Part shown: piece by piece, positions 43,616 through 51,977 of the stretch | How the letters are laid out: every line of letters begins with the position of its first letter | Position numbering within the stretch: position 1 is the stretch's first letter | NCBI RefSeq assembly: GCF_024529975.1 | Contig: NZ_AP024897.1 | Coordinates: 3,968,001-4,032,000, forward strand | Origin: Vibrio quintilis | GTDB taxonomy: Bacteria > Pseudomonadota > Gammaproteobacteria > Enterobacterales > Vibrionaceae | Reading direction: 5' to 3' | DNA: 64,000 nt | Notes under the pieces: generated by a model | The model's database searches: none | Told to the model about the DNA's origin: nothing | The model's input: only the letters and a program-made list of their open reading frames with translations | Program-made: the position numbers and the translations under genes

Positions 43616-43851
43616 TGATTTGCCCAAGATGTGGCCATGCGCATATAGAACTGCTGGCAAAATCACCGGTTCCGGACGTCTGGACCGTGCACCAGTGCCA
43701 GCTGTGCCTTTACACCTGGCGCTCCACTGAACCGCTGCGCCGGACCAGCCGCGAACATTACCCGGAAGCGTTTAAAATCACTCAGGCAGATATGGATAAT
43801 GCCCCGGAAGTCCCGCGTGTTCCGCCACTGCTTAGTGAGAGTGATATTTAA
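43615..43851 (+). CDS. non-oxidative hydroxyaryl decarboxylase, small subunit D
   Basis: A 78-aa zinc-ribbon-like protein: CPRCGHAHIELLAKSPVPDVWTVHQCQLCLYTWRSTEP, with two CxxC pairs, then ITQADMDNAPEVPRVP. This matches the D subunits (VdcD/BsdD type). Its ATG shares one base with the UbiD stop (TGATG), so they are translated together. Confidence 0.92.
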   Translation: MICPRCGHAHIELLAKSPVPDVWTVHQCQLCLYTWRSTEPLRRTSREHYPEAFKITQADMDNAPEVPRVPPLLSESDI

Positions 43852-44042
43852 CCTGAAGATATAACGCGCCTCACAGACTCAAACAATCTGAAGAAACCTG
43901 ATCTCAGACTGTTTGAGTCTCTTTAACTCTTCCTCCTCTCCGGAAAACCTCAGATAAATGAGATCTGCATCAATAAAAATTGAACCTGCCTCACATTCCA
44001 CAGACTAACTGAATACAACTCTTCCATCACTGAGGTGCGTTT

Positions 44043-44897
44043 ATGGATCAAAATACCCAACAACTGATTGATAATCTGTTCAACCGGATCCAGCAAGCTG
44101 AAAAGCAAGGCGGCAGCCGGGATCAGGAAGCACAGAGCCTGATTGACAAACATCTCATTCAACAACCTTCTGCGCCCTATTACATGGCCCAGACGATGGT
44201 GATGCAGGAAGCAACCATGAAACAACTTCATGCCCGCGTTGAAGCGTTGGAGCAACAGATCCGGCAGGCACAAAACCAACCGCGTGGCGGATTTCTCTCT
44301 GGCTTGTTTGGCGGGAACCGCAACCATGCGCAACCCTCTGGTTTTCAGAACACGAATACCCATCAGCCACAAGGCAACCCGCAACAGCCAGGTTATGGCA
44401 GACAACCGAATCAGGGGCAGCAACCATACGGACAAGCCCAATACGGCCAGCCGGGCGGATTTAGCCGGGGCAACAGCTTTCTTGGCGGTGCGCTGCAAAC
44501 CGCAGCAGGTGTTGCCGGCGGTGTAGTGCTGGGCAACCTGATGATGGATATGTTCAGCCACCATCACCCGCAGGAAGTCGTCAATATTATCAATGAAGAC
44601 CCATCACAGGCGATGGATAACGGCTTTACCGATCAAAGTGACTTCGGGCAGAACACCAGTGATCAATTTGCTGATGGTGGCACCAATAATGATTTTCAGG
44701 ATACATCTTTTGACAATACAGAGATGAATGATGCTGATTTTGCGAACCCGGGCTTTGATAACGGAGCTGTCGATAACAGCGGTTTTGCTGATAATTCCGG
44801 TTTCTTCGATAACAGTGATTTCGGCGGTTTCAATGACGGAGGCTTTGATGGAGGAGGTTTCGACGACTTCGGCGGAGGTTTCGATGACTTTACTTAG
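44043..44897 (+). CDS. DUF2076 protein
   Basis: A 284-aa protein with the DUF2076 start (QQLIDNLFNRIQQAEKQGGSRDQEAQSLIDKHLIQQPSAPYYMAQTMVMQEATMKQLHARVEALE), a Gln/Gly/Pro-rich linker, a short Gly-rich hydrophobic segment (GGALQTAAGVAGGVVLGNLMMDMF) and a very acidic tail made of FxDN/GFDNG/GGFD repeats. Often annotated as a periplasmic ligand-binding sensor-like protein, but no function is established. The acidic repeat tail is longer than I expect. Ends at a terminator. Confidence 0.85.
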   Translation: MDQNTQQLIDNLFNRIQQAEKQGGSRDQEAQSLIDKHLIQQPSAPYYMAQTMVMQEATMKQLHARVEALEQQIRQAQNQPRGGFLSGLFGGNRNHAQPSGFQNTNTHQPQGNPQQPGYGRQPNQGQQPYGQAQYGQPGGFSRGNSFLGGALQTAAGVAGGVVLGNLMMDMFSHHHPQEVVNIINEDPSQAMDNGFTDQSDFGQNTSDQFADGGTNNDFQDTSFDNTEMNDADFANPGFDNGAVDNSGFADNSGFFDNSDFGGFNDGGFDGGGFDDFGGGFDDFT

Positions 44898-44923
44898 GGC
44901 CTGATTAACCTGCTCAATCTGAA

Positions 44924-44952
44924 GAAAAGTGCCACCGGCACTTTTCTTTTTG
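44924..44952 (+). terminator. intrinsic terminator
   Basis: GAAAAGTGCC (44924-44933) pairs with GGCACTTTTC (44937-44946), followed by TTTTTGA. The A-rich start of the stem gives a T-run on the other strand too, so it may also serve the aldo/keto reductase. Confidence 0.9.
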
Positions 44953-44957
44953 ATCAC

Positions 44958-44989
44958 TATACCCAAACAACCTGAAGATGCAGGGTATA
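44958..44989. repeat. shortened copy of the roughly 40-bp intergenic palindrome
   Basis: TATACCCAAACAACCTG and the loop are kept; the right arm has lost about 8 bp (CAGGGTATA). Confidence 0.7.
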
Positions 44990-45012
44990 AAATTACTTTT
45001 CAATAAAACAAG

Positions 45013-46017
45013 TTACCCATTCAGTCCGGCCAGACGGGATTGGGGATAACGCGCTCCGGCCACCTGATCCGGAGCAAAAATCCCGCGCAGTACTGTCAGC
45101 TCTTCCCCCGTCAGCTCAACCTGCGAACTCTGCCAGTTCTCCAGCAGATACTTCTCCCGCCGGGTGCCGGGAATGATATAAACATGCGACGACTGATGCA
45201 GCACCCACGCCAGAGCGACCTGCGCCAGGGTACATTGCTTTTGTGCTGCCAGTGCAGTCAGTTGCTGCACCAACGCCAGATTATGCTGTAAATTTTCACC
45301 ACTGAAGCGGGGAAAGCCGCCACGAATATCATCCGGTTGATTCAGCACATCTGCATGAATGGCCCCGCTGAGTAATCCCCGGCTCATCGGGCTGTAAGCG
45401 ACAAAAGCCGTTCCGTTCGCCTGACACGCCTGTAAAATGCCCTGCTCCGGCTCTCTGGAAAGTAATGAATACTCGGACTGTACCGCAGCCACCGGGTGAA
45501 CCTGCTGTGCCCGCTGATAGGTTTCAACCGACACCTCACTCAGCCCGATACTTTTTATCAGCCCTTCCCGTTTCAGCGCCGCCAGTGCAGCCATGGTCTC
45601 TTCGATTGGTGTCGAGTTATCACGACGGTGCACATAATATAAGTCAACATAGTCCAGCTTCAGCCGGGCCAGGCTTTTCTCCAAAGCCTCCCGGACATAA
45701 GCCGGGCTGCCATCGACCTGACGGGCTGATTTGCCGCTGTGATCATCTTTGATGCCAAATTTAGTCGCAATAAACAGCTGCTGACGATTCTGGCGTTGCA
45801 AAAACTCCCCCAGCAGAGTCTCATTATGCCCCTGCCCATACATATCGGCGGTATCAAAATAGCGATAACCCAGTGCAACTGCTTTTTCCAGTAATTGCAG
45901 GTTTTGCTGATCATCACCCGGCCCGTAAAATTCACTCATGCCCATACAACCCAGACCAACGCGAGGCACATCGTGGCCTGATTGGGTGTGAAAACAATTA
46001 TCGTTTGATGGTTTCAT
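45013..46017 (-). CDS. aldo/keto reductase
   Basis: A 334-aa NADPH-dependent oxidoreductase of the AKR superfamily. The tetrad is visible: Asp and Tyr in YRYFDTADMYGQG (about 55-61), Lys in LFIATKFG (about 86), His in YVDLYYVHRRD (about 130). VPRVGLGCMGMSEFYG and the C-terminal VYIIPGTRR fit the AKR13/YakC-like branch. Substrate unknown. The Crp-type regulator upstream on the same strand may be cotranscribed. Confidence 0.92.
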   Translation of the reverse strand: MKPSNDNCFHTQSGHDVPRVGLGCMGMSEFYGPGDDQQNLQLLEKAVALGYRYFDTADMYGQGHNETLLGEFLQRQNRQQLFIATKFGIKDDHSGKSARQVDGSPAYVREALEKSLARLKLDYVDLYYVHRRDNSTPIEETMAALAALKREGLIKSIGLSEVSVETYQRAQQVHPVAAVQSEYSLLSREPEQGILQACQANGTAFVAYSPMSRGLLSGAIHADVLNQPDDIRGGFPRFSGENLQHNLALVQQLTALAAQKQCTLAQVALAWVLHQSSHVYIIPGTRREKYLLENWQSSQVELTGEELTVLRGIFAPDQVAGARYPQSRLAGLNG

Positions 46018-46116
46018 GCTGATTCCCTGTTCTTTTTTCGTGTAAAAATGAAAACAGGGTTAATCTAAACCTCTGCCCGTGCGGGCTCATTAACCTGGTT
46101 TAAAATCAGCAAAAAA

Positions 46117-46152
46117 TACGCATGCCCCAGCAGCCTGAAGCTGCATGATTCA
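46117..46152. repeat. degenerate copy of the roughly 40-bp intergenic palindrome
   Basis: ATGCCCCAGCAGCCTGAAGCTGCATGATTCA resembles the degenerate copy at 6983. It reaches into the stop codon of the Crp-family gene. Confidence 0.5.
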
Positions 46153-46773
46153 GGCATCTTTCAGTTTTCTTTTCACTCTGGACAACGCCACATTGGTGAT
46201 TCCAAGGTAAGAAGCCAGATGATAATCAGGAATACGTTCAATCATCGGCCCCAACTGTTCACACAAGCTGAGATATTTTTTCTCCGCATCATGAACGAGA
46301 AACTCATATTCGCGGAGAAATTTTTCATCAGCAAACTGCTCCAGATACGGCAGAGCAAAGCGCTCCCACAAACCTTCACTGACAAGCTGCGCCTGAAAAT
46401 CCGCAAATGACATCTGCCAAAACAGGCAAGGAGTGAGACATTCAATGGTGAACAGCGAGGGTTGTGTCCGGGCTGCCGGTGCTTTGGGCCATACCAGATC
46501 ACCTTCTTTATAAAACCCTTTATTGAATTCCTTCCCGTCCGCCGTAGCGTAATAAAAACGCATGATCCCGCTGCTGATAAAAAAGGCTGTATCCCAAAGC
46601 TGACCTTGTGAAACCATCCGGATGCCTTTCTCCATCGTCCGACAGTGAAATGATTGGGCCAGTTGCGTGGCTATAGGCTGGCTCAATGCCGGATGTGATG
46701 CCAGAAATTCAATAAGCACTGGCTTTTGTTCAATCATCTGCGGTTCGGAACCACTCACGACGCTATTGCTCAT
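46150..46773 (-). CDS. Crp/Fnr-family regulator
   Basis: A 207-aa protein with a cyclic-nucleotide-binding-type beta-roll (MEKGIRMVSQGQLWDTAFFISSGIMRFYYATADGKEFNKGFYKEGDLV) and a C-terminal DNA-binding region (IPDYHLASYLGITNVALSRVKRKLK). The sensor lacks the PRAAL-like cAMP cassette, so the ligand is not cAMP. It resembles the small single-copy regulators next to oxidoreductases and probably acts on the aldo/keto reductase. Confidence 0.88.
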   Translation of the reverse strand: MSNSVVSGSEPQMIEQKPVLIEFLASHPALSQPIATQLAQSFHCRTMEKGIRMVSQGQLWDTAFFISSGIMRFYYATADGKEFNKGFYKEGDLVWPKAPAARTQPSLFTIECLTPCLFWQMSFADFQAQLVSEGLWERFALPYLEQFADEKFLREYEFLVHDAEKKYLSLCEQLGPMIERIPDYHLASYLGITNVALSRVKRKLKDA

Positions 46774-46819
46774 CCTGTTTTTCTCCTGTTTACCGCTATC
46801 CCGAAACTCAGCCGGAGTA

Positions 46820-47440
46820 AAAATCCGCCTTCTTAGAAGGCGGCTTTGGTTTACAGCCCCCTGAAAGGGAGCATTCTCGCGCTGTTAGTTCATCTTCAAC
46901 TCTAACTGCGCCTCGTATTCTTGATCTTTCTTATCTTGGTGTCTGACGTAACGTCTGATGATTTCTTCATTTACGCCAACCGTATCGACAAAGTAACCTC
47001 TTGCCCAAAAATGATTTCCCCAGAGCTTCTTTCTTATATGCGGGAATTTGTTAAACAACCGGATTGCCGAACGTCCTTTCAACATCCCCATCAACGTTGA
47101 GATAGACACTTTTGGTGGAACTATCACAACCAGATGAACATGATCTTGCTGAACATTTAGTTCCAAGACCTCGCAATCTTTCATATTGCATAAAATATAG
47201 ATTGAGCGATAAAGCTCCTTACCTACGTTACCTTTCAGGATCTTGAATCTGTATTTCGGCGTCCAAACTATATGGTATTTACAACGCCAATAGACATGTG
47301 ATGAACTTCTATAGTCGCCCATGTTTTTTGTTTCCTCTTACTTGTGGTGAATAAGAGGTTTACTTCTAACATGGGCATTTCTTCGGGCAATAGCCCCAAG
47401 GTTCAATCACCACCGCCCAAGGCGGTGGTTTAGGGATGAC
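46820..47440 (-). mobile_element. IS200/IS605-family insertion sequence (IS200-like, tnpA only)
   Basis: A single Y1 transposase gene with subterminal hairpins on both sides: CCGCCTTC-TTA-GAAGGCGG (46825-46843) and CCACCGCC-CAA-GGCGGTGG (47410-47428). As usual for IS200, there are no terminal inverted repeats and no target duplication, so the exact ends are approximate. No tnpB is present. It lies between the Crp-family gene and the ABC-F leader. Confidence 0.85.
46885..47322 (-). CDS. tnpA: IS200-like TnpA (Y1 HUH transposase)
   Basis: A 145-aa single-strand DNA transposase. The HUH pair is seen in QDHVHLVVIVPPK (about 59-71), and the catalytic Tyr in EIIRRYVRHQ (about 126). KYHIVWTPKYRFKIL and LWGNHFWARGYFVDTVG are typical. 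Full length for the family, with no disruption, so it may be active. Confidence 0.95.
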   Translation of the reverse strand: MGDYRSSSHVYWRCKYHIVWTPKYRFKILKGNVGKELYRSIYILCNMKDCEVLELNVQQDHVHLVVIVPPKVSISTLMGMLKGRSAIRLFNKFPHIRKKLWGNHFWARGYFVDTVGVNEEIIRRYVRHQDKKDQEYEAQLELKMN

Positions 47441-47517
47441 AATAAAAAACTTGTCCGTCAGCAACTGCACCATTATTCTACACCCACCGTGTAACAGAGA
47501 AGAAAAGGAGATCCGAT

Positions 47518-47598
47518 ATGTTTTTGTGGCGTGTAATTAACGCACAATACTTTGGTATAGAAAACCGCTCAGGAATCTGTGACATCGCGCTGCGATAA
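47518..47598 (+). CDS. 26-codon leader ORF upstream of the ABC-F gene
   Basis: AAGGAG stands 7 nt before an ATG that opens MFLWRVINAQYFGIENRSGICDIALR. The ribosome site is far better than that of the ABC-F gene itself. Inverted repeats CCGCTCA (47565-47571)/TGAGCGG (47607-47613) and ATCGC-GCT-GCGAT (47584-47596) span the end of the ORF, and another hairpin (47660-47681) lies before the ABC-F start. Ribosome-mediated attenuation of ABC-F genes through such leaders is known; here it is inferred. Confidence 0.45.
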   Translation: MFLWRVINAQYFGIENRSGICDIALR

Positions 47599-47714
47599 TC
47601 TCAGCTTGAGCGGACTTATACACATCGATACAAAGTAAAGCCATTCAGGCTCAGGATTATTGCCAGCATCTGCTAAGGCAAGGCGTATCTACGCGACAAA
47701 TTCTTGAGTTTTTA

Positions 47715-49439
47715 ATGATGAATACTTATTTAACTGCACAATCCCTGACGGTTTCTCTGGCTTCCGTTCCACTCTTTCAAGACATCACCTTCACCCTGAA
47801 TCAAGGCGACCGCATCGGTCTGATCGGCCATAACGGCTGTGGTAAAAGTACCCTAATGAAAATCCTCACTGGCAGGCTGGATGACTTTTCAGGTCAGGTC
47901 ACCAAAGCACACGCCTGTAATCTTGCCTATGTGGAACAATCGCTGCCGGTTGAAGTTGCACAGCGCACGCTGCGAGATGCACTGGCTGAGCGGGTAGATG
48001 AGGCGGAATCATGGCGGGCAGAGCTGATGCTCAGTGAGCTTGGTTTTGATGATAGTGACTGGCAATTACCGGTTTCCGCCCTGAGCGGCGGCCAGCATAT
48101 GCGTTTGCTGCTGGCACGGGCGGTGATTACAGAGCCTGACTTACTGCTGCTGGACGAGCCAAGCAACCACCTTGATCTGCCGTCTCTGCTGTGGCTGGAG
48201 CAGTTTCTGCGCCAGTGGCGGGGCTCATTTGTCCTGGTCTCGCACGATCAAACGCTGCTGGACAATGTCACCGGCAAAACCTGGATTATGCGCGACCAGA
48301 CCCTGCATAGTTTCGACCTGCCATGCAGTGCGGCCCGGACGGCTCTGACTGAGCGGGATGAAACCGACAGGCTGCGTCACCAGGCAGAACAGAAAGAAAT
48401 CGATCGCATCGATCGCAGTGCTAAACGGCTGGCAGAATGGGGCAAAGTCTACGATAACGAAGATTTAGCCCGGAAAGCGAAAACCATGCAGGCGCGTAAA
48501 GCCCGGCTGGAAGAAGCGCAAACTTCGCTGAACCAGGGCGCACCATGGCGTTTGATGCTCAGTGGTGTTGCACTTCCTGCAAATCGTTTACTGGAAGTCG
48601 GTCAGCTTCGTGTCAGCCCGCCGGATTCTCAGCGGGTTCTGTTTGAGACCCTGCATCAGCAGGTGAAAAGCGGTGATCGGGTGGCGATTCTTGGCGCAAA
48701 CGGCAGTGGTAAATCAACCCTGCTCACCTGCCTGTTTGACTGTTATCAGGCCGGGCAAACTGATCATGTCAACAACACCATCCGTTTCCATCCACAGTGC
48801 CGGCTGGGTTATTACGATCAGTCGCAGGCGCAGCTGAATGATGCAGACAGTTTATCTGATGCGTTGATTCCGTTCGCGCCGGTCGGTGACGATATCCGTA
48901 AGCAGGCTTTAATCAGTGCGGGGTTCAGCTACAACCGGCACCAGCAAACCGTCGCCGGTTTGAGTGGCGGCGAACGGGCCAGGCTGTTATTTATCGGCCT
49001 GACTCTGGCGAGCTTCCACTTGCTGTTTCTTGATGAGCCAACCAACCATCTGGATCTGGAAGGAAAAGAAGAGCTGATTGAAACCCTCAATCAGTATGAG
49101 GGCGGCGCGCTGATAGTCAGCCATGATCGCAGCCTGATTGAGCAGGCGTGCAACCGGTTCTGGCTGATTCAGGATGGTCAGCTGGAAGAACATCATGATC
49201 CGGCAGTCATCTATGAACAGATGGCGGGTGCCGGTTCCTCAGTACAGCCAGTCAACACCGGTGCTAAGCCGGTTTCATCTGCCGGATCTGACTTGCCGGA
49301 TGAGGATGCCATGTTATCCCGTCTGGTTGAGCTGGAATCGCTGCTTGAAGCTGATCTGGCGCGCAAGCCGAAGCGTCAGAAACCCGCTTTGCAGCAGCAA
49401 TGGCGGGATGAAATTGAAGCGATTAGTGCGCATTTATAG
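47715..49439 (+). CDS. ABC-F family ATPase
   Basis: A 574-aa soluble protein with two ABC domains and no membrane part. Domain 1: Walker A GHNGCGKS, signature LSGGQHMRLLLARAV, Walker B LLLLDEPSNHLDL. Linker of basic helices (about 215-275, RLAEWGKVYDNEDLARKAKTMQARKARLEEA), the P-site tRNA-interaction motif. Domain 2: GANGSGKS, LSGGERARLLF, LLFLDEPTNHLDLEG. A charged C-terminal extension follows. ABC-F proteins act on the ribosome, as translation factors (EttA, Uup) or in antibiotic protection; which applies is not clear. No good ribosome site precedes 47715. Confidence 0.92.
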   Translation: MMNTYLTAQSLTVSLASVPLFQDITFTLNQGDRIGLIGHNGCGKSTLMKILTGRLDDFSGQVTKAHACNLAYVEQSLPVEVAQRTLRDALAERVDEAESWRAELMLSELGFDDSDWQLPVSALSGGQHMRLLLARAVITEPDLLLLDEPSNHLDLPSLLWLEQFLRQWRGSFVLVSHDQTLLDNVTGKTWIMRDQTLHSFDLPCSAARTALTERDETDRLRHQAEQKEIDRIDRSAKRLAEWGKVYDNEDLARKAKTMQARKARLEEAQTSLNQGAPWRLMLSGVALPANRLLEVGQLRVSPPDSQRVLFETLHQQVKSGDRVAILGANGSGKSTLLTCLFDCYQAGQTDHVNNTIRFHPQCRLGYYDQSQAQLNDADSLSDALIPFAPVGDDIRKQALISAGFSYNRHQQTVAGLSGGERARLLFIGLTLASFHLLFLDEPTNHLDLEGKEELIETLNQYEGGALIVSHDRSLIEQACNRFWLIQDGQLEEHHDPAVIYEQMAGAGSSVQPVNTGAKPVSSAGSDLPDEDAMLSRLVELESLLEADLARKPKRQKPALQQQWRDEIEAISAHL

Positions 49440-49473
49440 CATTTAGGGAACAGGTATCTATATAGCGACTTCT

Positions 49474-49502
49474 GGCCCGGTTTTACACCGGGCCTTCTTT
49501 AT
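49474..49502 (+). terminator. intrinsic terminator of the ABC-F gene
   Basis: GGCCCGG (49474-49480) pairs with CCGGGCC (49488-49494), followed by TTCTTTAT. Confidence 0.82.
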
Positions 49503-49611
49503 TCAAATCATTGTTTATCACCTGATTTTGTATCATTTTTAACCCGATCACACCCCTGAAAATTCCTGCCCTTCATTTTTGTTTATTTCCGTTTATCTGC
49601 TTTTTGTTTGA

Positions 49612-49629
49612 ATTCTGTCCGTTCAGAAT
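49612..49629. promoter_or_regulatory. possible operator of the DeoR-ribokinase gene
   Basis: ATTCTG-TCCGTT-CAGAAT is an inverted repeat 43 bp before the start codon. Repeated TTTGTTT/CGTTTAT words just upstream (49578-49610) could be further DeoR-type half-sites. Inferred from position. Confidence 0.35.
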
Positions 49630-49672
49630 CGGGCTGAATTCCTATGATAGCGCCAGAGATAAGGATTGAGCG

Positions 49673-50905
49673 ATGTACAGAGAAACCCGCAGAGAACAAA
49701 TTATTCAGCTGCTGCGTAAACAGGGGCAATCCAGTGTTGTGTATCTGGCTGAAATGTTTCAGGTGACCAAAGAGACCATCCGGTCCGATCTGGCTTTTCT
49801 GCAAAAGGCCGGGTTGATTGTCCGCCATCACGGTGGCGCTTCCCTGAAGAAGCATCTCATGCAGACAGAACTCATCCAGCACGACGATCTGAATATCAGT
49901 CTGCTGATGAAATCACATCCTTATCAAACACGTTCATTTCATCATCATCAGGTAAATCAACAGCGTATGGCAGGAAAAGTTTGTGTATTCGGTTCATTTA
50001 ACGTCGACATCGTCGCCAAAGTTGAGCGTTTCCCGAAAAACGGTGAGACGCTGATAGCCAGAGAAACCACCTTTGGCCCCGGCGGTAAAGGCGCCAATCA
50101 GGCACTGGCGGTCCATAGTGCCGGTGCGCAGGTGCACTTCGCGACCAAAGTCGGCAAAGATCAGTTCAATGCATTTGCCCGCAATCACCTTGAATCCAGC
50201 GGGATGAATTCATTCACCCTGTATGAATCCGACCGGTGCACCACCGGCAGTGCGGTGATTTATGTCAATGATGAAGGTGAAAACATGATTGCGATCAGCC
50301 CCGGCGCAAACCAGAACATTACCGAACAGGAAACCGCCGAGCTGATTCCGTATATCTCTGAGTCCGATGTGCTGCTGGTTCAGCTGGAAAATAACTTCGA
50401 TGCGATTGACCGGGTGCTGCAACTCGCCAAAGGACTGAAAGTACAAGTCATCCTCAATCCAGCCCCGTATTCACCGGAAGTCGAACGCTTTCTGCCTTAT
50501 ATCGACCTGATTACCCCGAATGAAACAGAAGCTTCCCAGCTTTCCGGGATTGAGATCAGCGATATTGCTTCGGCCAAATCAGCCGCCCTCGCGATTCATG
50601 AAAAAAGTGGTAAGCACGTGCTGATTACCATGGGCGGTCAGGGTGTCGTGCTGTTTGATGGTGAAAAATATGCGCATATCCCGGCTTATTCTGCCGTACC
50701 GGTCGACACCACCGGCGCAGGCGATGCATTTAATGGCGCGCTGGCAGCCTCTCTGGCTAAAGGGAAAAATCTCACTCAGGCAGCACTGTATGCGACAGCC
50801 TTTGCTTCTCTCGCTGTAGAACGCGCCGGTGCAGCCAATATGCCGACTGAATCCATGGTGGACGCAAGAATGATCCAGCAGACCATCTCCGTCAATGCCC
50901 TATAA
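49673..50905 (+). CDS. DeoR-type HTH fused to ribokinase-family (PfkB) sugar kinase
   Basis: A 410-aa fusion. Residues 1-60 are a DeoR winged HTH (RETRREQIIQLLRKQGQSSVVYLAEMFQVTKETIRSDLAFLQKAGLIVRHHGGA). Residues about 100-405 are a ribokinase fold: VCVFGSFNVDIVAKVERFPKNGET, GPGGKGANQALA, and the PfkB signature VDTTGAGDAFNGALAASLA with the catalytic Asp. The usual DeoR sugar-phosphate sensor is absent, so the kinase domain may be both enzyme and sensor. First gene of a catabolic cluster with an aldolase-family enzyme and a TTT transporter. Confidence 0.92.
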   Translation: MYRETRREQIIQLLRKQGQSSVVYLAEMFQVTKETIRSDLAFLQKAGLIVRHHGGASLKKHLMQTELIQHDDLNISLLMKSHPYQTRSFHHHQVNQQRMAGKVCVFGSFNVDIVAKVERFPKNGETLIARETTFGPGGKGANQALAVHSAGAQVHFATKVGKDQFNAFARNHLESSGMNSFTLYESDRCTTGSAVIYVNDEGENMIAISPGANQNITEQETAELIPYISESDVLLVQLENNFDAIDRVLQLAKGLKVQVILNPAPYSPEVERFLPYIDLITPNETEASQLSGIEISDIASAKSAALAIHEKSGKHVLITMGGQGVVLFDGEKYAHIPAYSAVPVDTTGAGDAFNGALAASLAKGKNLTQAALYATAFASLAVERAGAANMPTESMVDARMIQQTISVNAL

Positions 50906-50937
50906 GGCCGGTACTTCAACCCAAAACAAGGAATCGA

Positions 50938-51879
50938 ATGATGAAACAAATTAACGGTATCGTCCCGGTAATGCTCACCCCGTTTACACAAGACAACCGG
51001 ATTGATTTTGACGGCTTAAAACGCTTGATTGACTGGTATATCGACCAGGGTGCTGATGCACTGTTTGCGGTTTGTCAGTCGAGTGAGATGCTGTTTCTCA
51101 GCCTTGAAGAACGGGTGGCGCTGTCCCGCTTTGTGGTGGATTACACCGATCAGCGGGTGCCGGTGATTTCCTCCGGACATATTTCCGATGACATCAATCA
51201 GCAGATTGAAGAACTAACAGCCATGGCGCAAACCGGCATCGACGCGCTGGTGCTGGTCACCAACCGGCTCGACCCGGCGCATACCGGGCAAGACGTCTTT
51301 ATCCGCAATCTGGACACACTGATGGCAGCCTTGCCGGAATCTCTGCCATTAGGATTATATGAATGCCCGGCGCCATATCGCCGCCTGCTCAGTGATGAAG
51401 AGCTGATGTATTGCGCCCAATCCGGCCGGTTCTCCGTTCTGAAAGATGTGAGTTGCGATCTGAACACCGTAACCCGCCGGGTTCAGCTGGTCAAAGACAC
51501 ACCGCTGGCGATTATCAATGCTAATGCGGCAATTGCTTATGACGCGATGAAAGCCGGTTCCAAAGGCTTCAGCGGGGTCTTTACTAATTTCCATCCGGAT
51601 CTGTATCACTGGTTATATCACCACGCAGAACAGCATCCGGACTTCGCGCAGCAGCTTTCTCTGTTCCTGTCACTGAGTGCGGTGACTGAAACGCTGGGCT
51701 ATCCGAAAAACGCCAAAATATTCCATCAGCATCTGGGCACCTTCAGCAGCGAATACTGCCGTGCTAACCCGGATGATGTGCTGGAAAAACACTGGGGGCT
51801 TACCACGATTCTCGATCAAATTGCACAGTCAGGTGCATGGCACCGCAACCAGATAGCAACACTCAATAATAAAAAGTAA
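50938..51879 (+). CDS. DapA/N-acetylneuraminate lyase-family enzyme
   Basis: A 313-aa class I aldolase or dehydratase of the DHDPS superfamily: GIVPVMLTPFTQDNRIDFDGLKRLIDWYIDQGADALFAVCQSSEM, catalytic Tyr in LPLGLYECPAPYRR (about 141), Schiff-base Lys in FSVLKDVSCD (about 169), GSKGFSGVFTNFHPDLYHWLY. The GTTGE-type loop of true DapA is replaced by CQSSEM, so it is not a lysine-pathway DapA. With the sugar kinase and a tricarboxylate-type transporter it probably cleaves or dehydrates a sugar-acid-like compound. AAGGA precedes two adjacent ATGs. Confidence 0.88.
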   Translation: MMKQINGIVPVMLTPFTQDNRIDFDGLKRLIDWYIDQGADALFAVCQSSEMLFLSLEERVALSRFVVDYTDQRVPVISSGHISDDINQQIEELTAMAQTGIDALVLVTNRLDPAHTGQDVFIRNLDTLMAALPESLPLGLYECPAPYRRLLSDEELMYCAQSGRFSVLKDVSCDLNTVTRRVQLVKDTPLAIINANAAIAYDAMKAGSKGFSGVFTNFHPDLYHWLYHHAEQHPDFAQQLSLFLSLSAVTETLGYPKNAKIFHQHLGTFSSEYCRANPDDVLEKHWGLTTILDQIAQSGAWHRNQIATLNNKK

Positions 51880-51977
51880 GCATTAACTTACATCCAAATA
51901 ACTGAAACTACGGCAGACCTCGCTGTCACTTCGGGATGCAGAGTATCAGCCGACGATAATAACGAAGGAGTTCAACC

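Noticed and set aside
44641..44893. Acidic FDN/GGFD repeats in the DUF2076 gene as a separate repeat element
   Set aside because: They are in-frame low-complexity coding sequence, not a DNA repeat unit.
47323..47440. Possible omega-RNA or tnpB linked to the IS200-like element
   Set aside because: No TnpB frame is present, and the flanking sequence holds only the subterminal hairpin.
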